Notes under the pieces: generated by a model
Databases searched by the model: none
What the model saw: the letters and a program-made list of their open reading frames with translations, nothing else
What the model was told of the DNA's origin: nothing
NCBI GenBank assembly: GCA_008711295.1
Contig: VUYV01000035.1
Location: 4,622,161 to 4,686,160 of the forward strand
Reading direction: 5' to 3'
DNA from: Anarhynchus alexandrinus
Taxonomy: Eukaryota; Chordata; Aves; Charadriiformes; Charadriidae
DNA: 64,000 nucleotides
Shown here: piece by piece, positions 50,101 through 61,700 of the stretch
Position numbering within the stretch: the stretch's first letter is position 1
How the letters are laid out: each line of letters starts with the position of its first letter
Position numbers and translations under genes: made by a program

Positions 50101-52409
50101 AAAAAATAAAACAAAATAAAAAATAATCAAACGCCTCCAACAGCCAAAAGGGAGACTCAGTTCAGCCTCTCTAAGGATGCACTGTTGACGCACAGTGTGT
50201 TCACACCATCAGTGCAGAGAAGCAACTCTACCTCCCCACGCTGTGCTCAAGAGACGGACAGTCCCACACCTCCATGCAGACATGGACTTATGCCTGGCAC
50301 ACACCTGCCCAGGAGCAAACTGCAGAGACAAACACTTGCTAAAAAGGAGTCAGAGTTACGGCCGCACAAACCCCGATGAGTATTTCCACCCCCAACCCTA
50401 TGTACAGGTACATCCTCTGCTGTTCAGCTTCACGAATACATGCAAACCCCAAAACCCGTAATAGGACAGAAGACACGACTATGCATGCACAAATATATTT
50501 TTAACCTCTGTATATAATTACCAGTCCTTTTTATCCTAGGAAAAAGGCTAAACAGTCTAACTTTCTCCCAGGGAAACTTCATACAATCAACAAATAGACT
50601 AAGGATACAAGGTCCTGCCACATAGGAATGCATATATATTTTTCAGCTGCTGGCAAAACAATGTATACACACAGCAAGATTCAACCCACCACCTGAAACA
50701 TTGCTCGTGAGGCATGTTTGCCTTCACTTGCGATACGTGTCCAAACATCTCCTCCTCCAGGCGGGCACCTGAGCAAACATGACTCTTGACCACGTTCCGA
50801 CTGTGACAATAGCGGCAAGGGACTTCAAAGGAGATGTCAGCTACCAACACCGTGTCGTCTGTGACAGCCTCAAAGGCATAACTAAAAAGGTCATTCCCTG
50901 TCTTATTTGATGTGATGTAAATTGTATTTCAAAGTCCATCTACAAAGAGACCTCTGGAATCCTGACTGATGTGAAATGGGGTTACCTGCAACGAGAGGGC
51001 TAACGTGGAAGACCGTGGTGCCTCCTGATGTAATCAATACTTTGAAGCATATGGATATGGCAGTTTAATTTCTCTACTTCGATGAGCAATAGATGCTCTA
51101 GGAACCCTGTCACGGCCTTCTTGAGTGCAAGAAACTCAGCTCGCTCAGCACTGCCCTCGGGCAGAACTGCTGCCTCTCCATGCAGCAGGGACATGCCATA
51201 TTCTTTCATTTTTCTGTGTGAAAACCTGCAAAAATTTCCAGTGCCTATTCCAAAAACTCAGTGGCCAGAAGCAGATGCTCTGATGAGTCCACGACAAAAG
51301 CCACAGAATTATACAGATTAACACATCATGGGAAAAGCCCATCCCTCAAACCTGAGAAAATCCTTGCAACAAGGATAAAGAAATCAATTTTACTGACAAA
51401 TTTTCAAACAATTTATCCCTTTACCTTTCTTTTGAATTTCCTCACCAAGTCAACATTTCACATTTTTGACCTTCCCTTAATGAACAACCACATCGACTAC
51501 TCAAGGCATTTTTATATTTAAGAAAACACTTTTTTCCTTGAAGTCTCTTTTCTCTTCCCACCCGCACCTCATTCAATTCCCAATTAAGGTGACTGCACAG
51601 AGAGTAAGTGATTTTGTCCTCGTTTATCAAAATGCATTAGGCAGTAATGAAACCTGCTCTGCCACAGTGACAGAGGGTGGGAAGCAACCACCAGTGCTAC
51701 AGAACCACCATCTCAGATGAAGGATTTTCTAGTGCAGCCTATGGAAAGGATATCTGCCCACACTCTCCCACAAAATACCGGATCCTTAACTGACCTTAAT
51801 TAGAGCCAGGTCCATTTCCATCACTGCAGGACACGACATGGGGTTTTCCAGTCTAATTTGCTACAAAGCCACATTCTGCCCTGCCACTTTGCTGCTATTT
51901 TGGGCTGGTATCTACCTCTTCCCCGTCCCAGTTTAAGAGCTGCAGTGTCGCCCAGCATCGCTGCTTTGTATCTGGGACTGAACTAAGTTGCAGCTCGGAT
52001 GCCGGGAGCTCCCAATTTCTTTTAACCGCCTTTGCTGGCTTGCTCTCTGTTTTGGGAGGCAGAGGGGAGGAGGACAGTAGACTGGAGAGAAGTTCTCAAA
52101 TTGCTTTGGCAACTGTGTTCCCCTTCATTTTTTTTTATCAACTCTACAGGACTATCGCGCATTTCTGAAGCTTTGTAGTTTAAAAAAAAACCCAAACCTT
52201 TCAAGTGGAACAAAGTCTCTCTTTAAAATGAGGACAATGCCAGAGATAATTAGAAGCTAGGCACTGAAATTTCAGGATACTGAAGGGTTTTCGGGGTTTT
52301 TTTTTGGGGTAGAGACAGATAGCCCAAATCAGAGACCAATTATAAATCCAACCAGCTGTCAACCTGTTGCTGACTCTCACAGAAAACGTGACAAGAGCCA
52401 GTGTGTCAC
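44170..52409 (-). other. SLCO3A1 intron 4
   Basis: The largest complete intron here, 8240 bp, donor GTGACA and acceptor ctcttccag. It has an A/G-rich stretch at about 45595-45650 and the possible degraded CR1 end near 47.1 kb. The rest is unique sequence with no recognized gene or RNA. Confidence 0.85.
47077..47130 (-). mobile_element. possible degraded CR1 end in SLCO3A1 intron 4
   Basis: The plus strand reads CAGGATCACCCATAGGTTGG followed by AAGGGATCCCCAGGAGG, which resembles the complement of a CR1 tail (AGAATCACAG...GGTTGGAAGGGACC). The bases that follow do not clearly continue as CR1, so this may be an old diverged copy or chance. Confidence 0.3.
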
Positions 52410-52673
52410 CTCGCAGCTGCTGGAAGCAGGTCGTGCTGCTCTCCCCCTCCAGCGCGTGCCGCAGGACCCCGTTGCTCGGCTTGGGTCTCTCGTAGTCCCT
52501 CTCGGGAAGCATGGCCTGCTCGCTCTCCCCAGCGTGCTCCGGCCGCGGGGGCAAGGACTGCGGGAACCCGAACATCGGCAGGGACGAGAAGAAGAGTAAG
52601 GCACCACACAGCAGGAAGCCTCCCCACCACGCGCCGATCCACCGAGGGTCATCCGGGGTGATGTCCAGCTTAC
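52410..52673 (-). CDS. SLCO3A1: SLCO3A1 coding exon 4 (OATP signature, TM6, cytoplasmic loop)
   Basis: A 264-bp exon, phase 1 at both ends, acceptor ...ccttacag and donor GTGACA. It begins SKLDITPDDPRWIGAWWGGF, which contains the OATP superfamily signature (D-x-RW-I-GAWW-x-G). TM6 follows, then the large cytoplasmic loop ending CFQQLR. The signature and TM6 are near-identical to human OATP3A1. The loop differs more: it reads PPRPEHAGESEQAMLPERDY where I recall a Ser/Met-containing stretch in human, and the segment before CFQQLR is GESSTT. The human residue after the first serine is Asn; here it is Lys. The exon is strongly GC-rich compared with the flanking introns, which is common for bird exons. 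Confidence 0.96.
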
Positions 52674-55647
52674 CTGTAAGGCACACACACACACGCGGTC
52701 AGTGTCTCTGCCACAGGGAGAGGAAGAGAACAGAGTTAATGACCCTGTAGGCTGTAAGATGGTTGTTGGGGGCTGTGTTGGCTGGTGAGGGGCTCCCAAG
52801 GTGGAGACCCACAGTGCATCCCATACCCATACCATGTGAGCCACCAGTGCATAACAACCTCCACATCCAAGAGGTCTTTAGGACAAGCAACCTTGTCTAT
52901 CTAGATGTCTATCTACACGTGTCCTCTACAACGCCCTGTCATCAGAGCTTCTCTCTGGTGTCTTTGGCTCTGCCACCTCTAGGAAGCTACCACGTACCTG
53001 TCAGTGTCCCATGTGCTGGTACAGGGGTTTTGGACATCACTGTCCCAGTGTGCCAAATGTGCACACACACCTGACATACCTACTAGCACAGACGTGCATG
53101 GAGAAGAAGCAGCACAGACAAGGACATCGCATCTCCATCCTGGTTCACCCTTTTTTTTTTCAGGAGGTCGGTGCTCTCCCTGCTTTGCATTCACAGCCCT
53201 TTTCAGCAAAGGAGAGATGGGCATTTGAGCTTTATGGGCAACTGTGACCATGTGGAGGGTGAAACAGTCCTAAATATTGGAAAAGAAAGCCACCCACTGC
53301 ATCAAATGGGCTCAGAAAGGCAGAGAAATCATCAGAAAATGAGGAAAAGCAAAGTAAAAGGCAAAAGTATTCCGTAGGCCATCACTCAGCAGAGATAAGA
53401 AAAAAGGAGGCTCTGGAGTCAGTTGGGGGCAATAAAAATAAGCAGCAGGAGAAAATAAACTGTGTTCCTAACAGGCGCCTCGTGCGAGCCGGCGGAGGGT
53501 GCCCAGCGCTGGAGCTGACTCCTGGGGGAGACCCGGGTCCGCATGGCTGCAATAACAAGCTCCTCCATTCATGATGTCTGCCTGGCTACCGCCACTCTGA
53601 AAAATCTGTCTCAAGTGAGGCAATCAAGTTGTCTCTCAAGCAGAGATGGAAGGAAACTCTTTTCTCCTTAGGGAAAATAACATGTAGCTCTCAAATATAT
53701 ATAAAGTTTGAAAAATAGTGTTTTGGAGGGATTGGATTCTTCTGGTGTTATTTCCTCCTGCCTGAAGTGCATTTTTTTTCAGGCTCTCGGGAACACAGCC
53801 ACATGAAGAGCCATGTAAACCAAGGTCTTCCTCACATCCCCTTCCTAAAACAGGTCCTGTATGGAGGGCAGTGCAGCAGCATGCCCTGGCACCCTGCACC
53901 TCCTGCCCGAAATGGGGAGCAGGACAGGGCTCACCCTCTGGAGCTCGGTCTCCTCATGCCGCCCCGAGATGCAAGGCAGAGCCAGCTGCGATGTGCAAAC
54001 TCTTTCCCATACGAAAATAAACAGAGGCCACGCGTGCCACAGCCTTCGCATGACAGTGATGGACCATGGCCAAAACGAGCTGGACCTGCAGCTGGAAAGC
54101 ACCATACCCTCCCTGTGGCCTGCTGAGCCCCAGCCCCTCCAGGCTTCTCAGCGATAACACTCCTCCGTGGCTCTGTATTTGAGTGGGACTTCTTGAGATG
54201 TAAATATGGAGTCACGTCTTAAATTAAGAATGGCCATATCACAATGAAATTAACTTTTTTAGCTAGACCAGCATCTTGCCTCTGATGGTAACCAGCTGCA
54301 GACGTTCAGAAAGTACACAAGGGTAAAGTCACTATGTTCCTGACATTATTCCTTTTGATTCGGCAATTTGTGGCTCAGGGACTTTCTAAGCTAGATTTGG
54401 TCTCTCATTCATGTTTTCTTTTATAAACTCATCCAATTGTTTTTGAACCCATTTTCAAACTTGTAACATGCTGTGGTGAGGGGTATCTTCTTCTGCACAT
54501 TCATATTTTGGAGTGAATTATACTTAATGGTTAAATATGTGACAGGGTTCAAGCAAGCTCCTCTGCCTACAGAACCAAGCGAGTCTTTGGCGTATCTTTG
54601 CTAAAGCCAAGGAATGAAAAGGGGCCATGTGGTGTTTTTGACCAAGCCGCAGTTAAAAGTCTCAGCCGTCAAAAAAGATACCTCTTCCCTGCTCGTTCGA
54701 TATTATTTAGGTTTCTTCGGCTGCCATGTGTATGTAAAATCAAGGAAGGGCAGCAGCACTTCTCCAGATTTGCACAATTCTGTTCTGAGTCCTACAAAGT
54801 TCAACTCCATCCAAACACATCCTAAGAAGATATATTTGCAACATCACAGAACTGGAATGAACCCTGAAAGGGGACAACACCCCTGCAGCAGGATGAGAGC
54901 CTGTGGGACCAGATGGAGCTGAAAACTGTAGAAAAGGCACCTGAACAACTGAGGGAAAAGAATGAAACATCAGTTTGCAGTCTACAGCCAAAGGGCTTGG
55001 GGAGCAGAGGAGGACAGCCTGTTACACATTGCCCTCTAATGGCAAAGAGCATACAGTGCAGCTGGAAATAAAAGAATTTGCAGATTTTTTTAATAAACAA
55101 AAAGGCAATCTGCAATTTGCTTTAACCCGTGAAGACTCAAGGTGAGCAATAATTAGCACTGCTTTGGGAAGAAGCAACAATGCTGTGGGACTGAACTTGT
55201 CCATCCAAACAGGGTCATACGGGTCTGACTGGTGTGACTCCATCAGAGAGCCTGGACAGTCCTCCCAGGTCCTGGGGATGGCGGCTCTCCAGATTTCACC
55301 CTGTGCTCTGGACACAGCTCCCTGGGCAAGACTATGTCCACGGCTAGCCAGTGTGTCCTGCCACGGTGATATTTCCAGGTGTCCTTTAAGAGCTGGGCTG
55401 AAAGTCATCTCGCAATAGAAAAGCCCACAGAAGGAAACAAATTTTACCCACTATGAACATGTTGTCTATTGGGACAGGGTTGAAAACTTTTGAATCCCAG
55501 CCATAAAACCCCTCTAAAAGTGACACCCATACATGCAAGAGGCGCTCAAGATGGAATGAGAAGTAGTTTCCAGCTTGTGAGTATCAACATTTTTGTCCTG
55601 CTCATACAACATTAACATGATTGGAAACCAAACCCAATTCTCCTTAC
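52674..55647 (-). other. SLCO3A1 intron 3
   Basis: A 2974-bp phase 1 intron with donor GTAAGG and acceptor ccttacag. A short CA run (about 52683-52695) lies right beside the exon 4 acceptor, in the polypyrimidine region. About 54200-54560 is AT-rich unique sequence. Confidence 0.87.
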
Positions 55648-55746
55648 TTGTGTCAATGAAGACAGCATCCACGTAGATTTTGGTACAGAAGGAGCCCAAG
55701 ATAAATCCACAGGCTGGTCCAAATACCAGCATCGTAAACAGGATCC
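55648..55746 (-). CDS. SLCO3A1: SLCO3A1 coding exon 3 (TM5)
   Basis: A 99-bp exon, phase 1 at both ends. The acceptor is ...cttgtag before GG-ATC and the donor is GTAAGG. It encodes the end of a split glycine, then ILFTMLVFGPACGFILGSFC and the following KIYVDAVFIDT, ending with the first base of a serine codon finished in the next exon. This is transmembrane segment 5 and the start of the following extracellular loop, at about residues 216-248 on human numbering. The residues match human OATP3A1 as I remember it with no evident change. The upstream exon that supplies the first glycine base is not in the window. Confidence 0.95.
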
Positions 55747-58700
55747 CTACAAGGAGAGAGAAAACAGAAAATTAGTACTAGGCTCAGGTTATTCATCGGA
55801 AGTTGTTCTGCTTGTCTCCTGCAAGATGCTATTGCCCTGCTGATGGCAAATAGATAGGAAGACGTCTCTGTGTTGAGTGCTTCAGGCAAAAGAGCACCCT
55901 AAATGCTTTTTCCTTTTCCATCTCTCTTCAGGAAAAAGAATAGATGGAGCCGTGATAATGCTGAAGGATTTCTATTGAGCTGAGAAGACAGTGTGGAGGT
56001 ATACTGTGGTTTGGTCGGCTGGCTGCTCTAAAAGATGTCTTACTCAAAAGCACCAGGTAAAGTAGACCTGCCTTCTCCTCACATGGAAGTCTTTACCTTT
56101 GCCACCTCCAGCTAAATTCCTGGTAGGCAGGGGTATTTGCAGAATTTAGGGTCAGCAGATCTATAAAATGCTGAGTTGTCGCATACTGCTGGATAAAGTC
56201 CCTTTACAGAAGTAGGAGCACTCTTCCAAATCTGTGAAGCCCTACTCCCCACCATTCCCACACGGCAAATATTCCCCAAGGCGCACAGCTCTTCCAACCT
56301 CTCACAACTGCTCACTCCTCCTGCAAAACCTGCGTGAAATTGCCAGTGTAATGCCAGGCAAAGAGCTATTATAAGTAAATTACTTATTTGCTTCAACACA
56401 GTATTTAGAAGCATTTATTCTCACTCCCATTTTGGCCCTGAAACAGGAACGCTGCAGGCACACTGCCAACCCTCAATTATCCAGGGTAGAAAGGCAGGGG
56501 GACACAAGGATAATCCAAAAAAAGAAGCAGCAAAGATAACACAAAACACTTGTAAAGTAGACAATAGGAACATATTTGGTACCTTCACATTTGGGATAGA
56601 AAAACAGCAAGAAGTCCCCAAGGACCCTTGTAAACAGCTTTCCGAAAGAAGCACGAGCAGGTCTGAGCAGCACTGAGCGGAGCAGTGGCTCCTCGTTCAC
56701 TCTGGGGCCGAGCGCTGCCGATGGATCCGTGTGTGTGGTGAGGGGGTGGCTCTTTGGGACCCTCGGCCAGGGATGTGCCAGCCTGTGCCAACACCAGTCT
56801 TGGTGTCACTGCACTTCAGAAATGTCCCATGAAGGAGCTTATTCGCATCTGGGTGCTTTGCTCGCTCTCCTTTGACAGCGGGGTACACCCCACCTCTCTC
56901 TCCAAATCTCTCTGGGGGTGCTGCCTGGCATCTCGGTACATATGTAATGTACTTCATCAGCACTATCTCAGCCCTCAAGTTCCTTAACTGGAAACTTTTC
57001 ATTCCCAAGTTCTCTGTCTGTGCATTTCTCAGGAGTTGGAGAAATGATCAAAGCTGCAAAATATTCCGAGGAGACCACCAGCCCTATGTGAGGCAAAGCA
57101 CACCTGTGATGACAGCTTAGCCAAGCAGAATAAGCTGCTATGGTCAGAAACAACTTCACCTTTATTTTTAACATGCAGAGTACAAAAAAATCCCTCTAGT
57201 TTTGTGGCACCGCGACTTGGTTGGATTAACAACTAGGTACAAAGCAACGGAGTCTCCAGCCAGCCACTTGCGCAGAAACTCAGGGCGTTAATGCCTTCCC
57301 GGCTATCCCCTACAGAAGGAAGAGAGAGAAAAAAAGGTGGTGGGAGGAAAAAAAGTGTCAGGTCATATGAGCCGCGGTAACGAGTCACCGCTGTCAGGTC
57401 AGTGGCAGAAGCTGCCATCTCTCGCCCTGTCTCAGCTCAGCTCAAAGCTGCAGCACCGGCACCACGTCGCATCCCATTGCCAGCTAAACTGGTCCCCAGG
57501 TGATGTCCACGCCAGTACTGGAGTAAGCAGTCCCCTCCCGCAGTCCCCTTGTCCCCAGGCATTGGGTTTGTGCTCCACCATCCAGCAGTAAGTCGGGGAA
57601 TCTGTGCTCCTCGATCAACAGAGCTGCTTAGGAAACCCGTGCCTTGCTCCCCCAGGGATCTATAAAGCCTCACGTGGGACATCCCTGCCCCTGGACACCT
57701 GCAGGGGCACTTCGTGGGATGTGAAATGAGGGAAGAGGCAGGTTGGGAGAGCAGGGAAAAGGGATTTCTCTTCCCAGCACACCCAGCAGCATCTCCCTCC
57801 TTCCCAGCCCCAAGGCCTGCCTTGCCTGGGGCTATAAAACTTCCAGCAGCATTCTATAAAACATTCACAGTGCATTTTTTTTTGGTCACTAGATGGCATT
57901 AGTGTCTGTCATTCAACCCATGAGTGCCATGTGGAGTAGGCTGGGTGACAGCACAGCACACCCCGGCTCCCCAAACACCATCACGTCCTGCAGCCCCCGG
58001 GAGGACCGCAGTGACGGCAGGGTGCTGTCTGCACCCACGCAGGCAAACAGGTTGCGCCCTGTGGCTGTTTACGTGCAAGAAATCACAGACTTTAGAACAA
58101 ACTGCTCTAAAACTGCTGAGTTTTTAGTCAAAGAGTTTAAACAGACAGCATCTAGCAGAGGAACGGCCATGGCTACCACTCTGATGAACAAGGCGGCAAT
58201 CAAAGACCAGGTTAATCTTTGATAACTGAACATTAATTATGGATTTCTAAGTAATTATGGTCAAACTGGGTCTCATATTGCTTGGAGCAGTGCCTGGGGC
58301 AGAGACAAACGGGGCCCGTGTTCTGGATGAAAAGCATTTGGATTTCAGCAGGACTCTGGACATTGCTCTGCTCTTACTTCCCGACCCCAGAAGGAGTAAG
58401 GAGAAGGAAGACCCAAGCAGACCTGAGCATCTCCTCTTTCCCAGCTCTGGTTCCTCAGCCCTGGCCCTCGTACCCAGCACTGCAGAGGGCACCGGCAGAG
58501 AAACCTGCTCCTCCAGAGCTGCCTGAGGGTTTCCAGCCCCAGGGATGACCCTCTCTGAGGGAAGACTGCTGTGAACACCAAAGCATCCCGGGCTGCGGCA
58601 GGTTCCCACAGCCACCAAGGAGCCAAGGGGGCTGCTGAACTGCTGTGCCATTACCCTGATGGGACATGTGTGTGCAAGCAAAACGCCTGTGTGGCCAACA

Positions 58701-61700
58701 GACAGCTGATTCAGGGCACCCACAACCCAGGAGAGGGCAGCTCTGGTCACCGTAGGGCTGGTTTAACACCTTGAGGACAGGATGAATCAGGCATGATGTG
58801 CTCTCCACAGGCAGCAGATAGTTGTTTTCCTTTTTTTTTAAAAAAAACAACCTGTTGTTGGTTGATGTTTTTCTGTAGGTGTTTAAAAGCTCTGGAGAAC
58901 TGGGAACACACCAAAATCATCATTTGGCACCAGTGCAGGCTCATGGGGCTAAGCAGGCAGCAGGACAAGGACCAGGCAACACCTTTGGATGTACCAGTGT
59001 GGGCTGAAGAGGGACAGAAGTTTGTCCCGTGATGATGGCCAAACCACAGGCAGGGTTGTCAGGCTGTGGGTATACAGGCAAAACCACAGAACTGAAGTGT
59101 GTTTCATGGAGCAAAGGGTAAGACAAAGAATATGGAAAAAAAGATCATCCTTCACCAAAAAAAACCCCAGGGGAACATTTTCCCCTTTTTCCAAAGCAGA
59201 AGAGAGCAGGGACCTTTGGCTAGTGATGCAGCAGCAGCAGGGAGATGCTTGTAGAGGCTGTCAGCTCAAACAAAAAGCAAATGTCAAGAAAGCTGTGGAC
59301 AGTGCAGGTACACGGACCTGCACCTGCGGCAGGTGAACACTGCCCCTCCTCTCACTATCCCCATCGCATGGCAAACCACCACTTCAGGAACAAGCCGTGC
59401 CCTCAGTTATTAAAATACCACATTTCACATCCTGGTGGCTGCAAGCTGGAAGGTATAATTTGCTCTGAAACGTCCTCGCTAGAGGGCAATGTGGGATAGA
59501 GCATCCACTGAGCAGGGAAACAGGTATCTAAGATCTTACGATAAGATGTTAAATTATTATTCACCTCTAGGCTAGTTTAACAAACCCTTATGTTATTCGT
59601 GTTTTCACTTTTTCTGTAGTTTGTCCTAAAACCAAGAAAACCCCATACCCTTTTTGTTATCTTTTTTCAAGACTCCCAACAAAATCCTACTTTTTCAGTA
59701 ATAGTATTTTACACTTTTCTCTCACCAATCGAGCAGGTTTTGGAAAAACCCAAGGCACGGACTGTCACAATGGATAATCTAGGGTGTGTAGAGAGCCAGA
59801 CCGTGCTGAAGGATCAATGGAGCACACCACTGGTCACAAGAATTAGGCTATGAGGCGATTGGGACACTGCCTGTGGTTGAACGTTTATGTGGAATTGAGG
59901 GCTCAAGGGGAAATTACGCAGGTTAGCATTAGCTTAAGACATCCTTCCTCTTTCAAGAAATTCTGCACAATTGCTAATCGCCCTCATTATTAGGAAACCA
60001 CTTTCCACATCATCCACCTAGTCATGCAACCATGACGCTGCTGCTTAGTAGAGAAGGAGGTCTCGCAAAACCCCTTGTCTCAGTCCTGAGGTTGCTGCTA
60101 AGGATAAAGATGTGCTAAACTGGTGGATGGCTTTAACGCTACTTGCTACGTCTTCTCCCATGTTTCCATCTAACTTTTAGATCAGCCTGATCTGATAGAG
60201 CCAGAGGGCACTAATACCCGAAGCAAACAGATCAAAGGTCTAATCCTGGCTTCATCAGTCTCTTGTGAAACTCCCACTGACAGCAACATAACTGGCGATC
60301 AGTATAGGATACCGCAGCCTCTTCCCTTTCATTTTCAGCTTAAAAGTTATTTCTATTGCTCAGAGCAGCACATTCAATAACAAATGTCCTCCTCGTGAGG
60401 AGGAAGGGAAAACAGCCACTACCCTGCAACCAAATACTTCTTACTCTGTGAGGCTGGCTGACCCTCCTCAGAGGGGGCTGGGCTTGGTCCTGCATCCAAC
60501 CCTTCGAGGAGAGGGGCTTTCCTTTTCCCCAGTGTAGTTAGCCCTACACAAACCAGTGGGAAGGAGGATGAGAAAGGTTTCTCCTTTATGCAATTTGATG
60601 TTTTTTTAATTTATTTTTAATCCTAGAATTATTTTCTTTTATTCTTTCCAAATTATGCCAATTCTTAGAAATAAGTCAAGAGCTGTGAATCAAAAATGAC
60701 GTTGCTTTGGGAGAATTTCAGCATTTTGTTTGATAACTCACTTAATTTCAGTTTAGGCCCTTTTAAAGCACAATTACATTTGATTTTGAAAACAGCTAAT
60801 CTTTTTCAGCTTTCCTGCTCTATCCCCTTCACCGCTCTCCTTGCCCCCAAAAAGGCAGGGGGAAAAAAAAAAGAAGCAAGCCAGGCTGGACTGAGAAATC
60901 AGAAATATTTTCCTCCCCATCTTTTCAAATGGAACAATTTGCCAAATCCTACTTTGTCCTGTCAACTATCAGACATTTTCCAGGGGCTGAGGAAAGGATT
61001 GGGACAGAGAGGAGTATTAGATCTGACATTTTGTGATAGGATTTTATCACTAGTAAGGCCCAGGACTGATAATGCAGTTTTCCATTACAGCAAAGGGAAG
61101 GAGCAGCAGTGGGTACCACTACATCTGCAGGGAGACTGTAGCACAGGGATGCTCAGTCAGTCATGCAAAGTGCCCAAGAACCAAGTTGCAAAGATAGGGA
61201 TAAAGGATGTCAATATTCCGGTAATAAAGAGCTGTCCCTTGGCGATGCAAGTTGCTTTCCAGCAGCAACAGGATCCTGAAACACGAGCAAACTCGTGTTG
61301 TTTGCAGCGTGAAATGGGCAAAGCATCAACTCGATCTCTGTAACGAATTAAGTGGGGACAGTATCTCCCAGCAGAAACTCTCCTGGCTGGAAATCAGACA
61401 CTGGGGGAGGTGCAGCAAGGCTTGCCGGCCTGGCCAGGGTGCAGCGAGGCGGTATTGCAGGTAGAGCTCGCTGGGGAATAAGAGCAGGAGCCATTCCTCC
61501 TACTGAAGTCACACGTTTCCCATTATGCCCCCACTTCTCCTTCCCAATCCTCTTCCAATATGGTTGTTTCCTACGTCTGTCCTCTTCTACCTACAAGCCT
61601 CGTTTCTTTACATGAAACCCTGAAGCAAAATGGTCTGGAGTCTGGGTTTTCTTTTAATACATATTTCTGACTGACTCCTCACAGTGTTTAGATACAAGTT

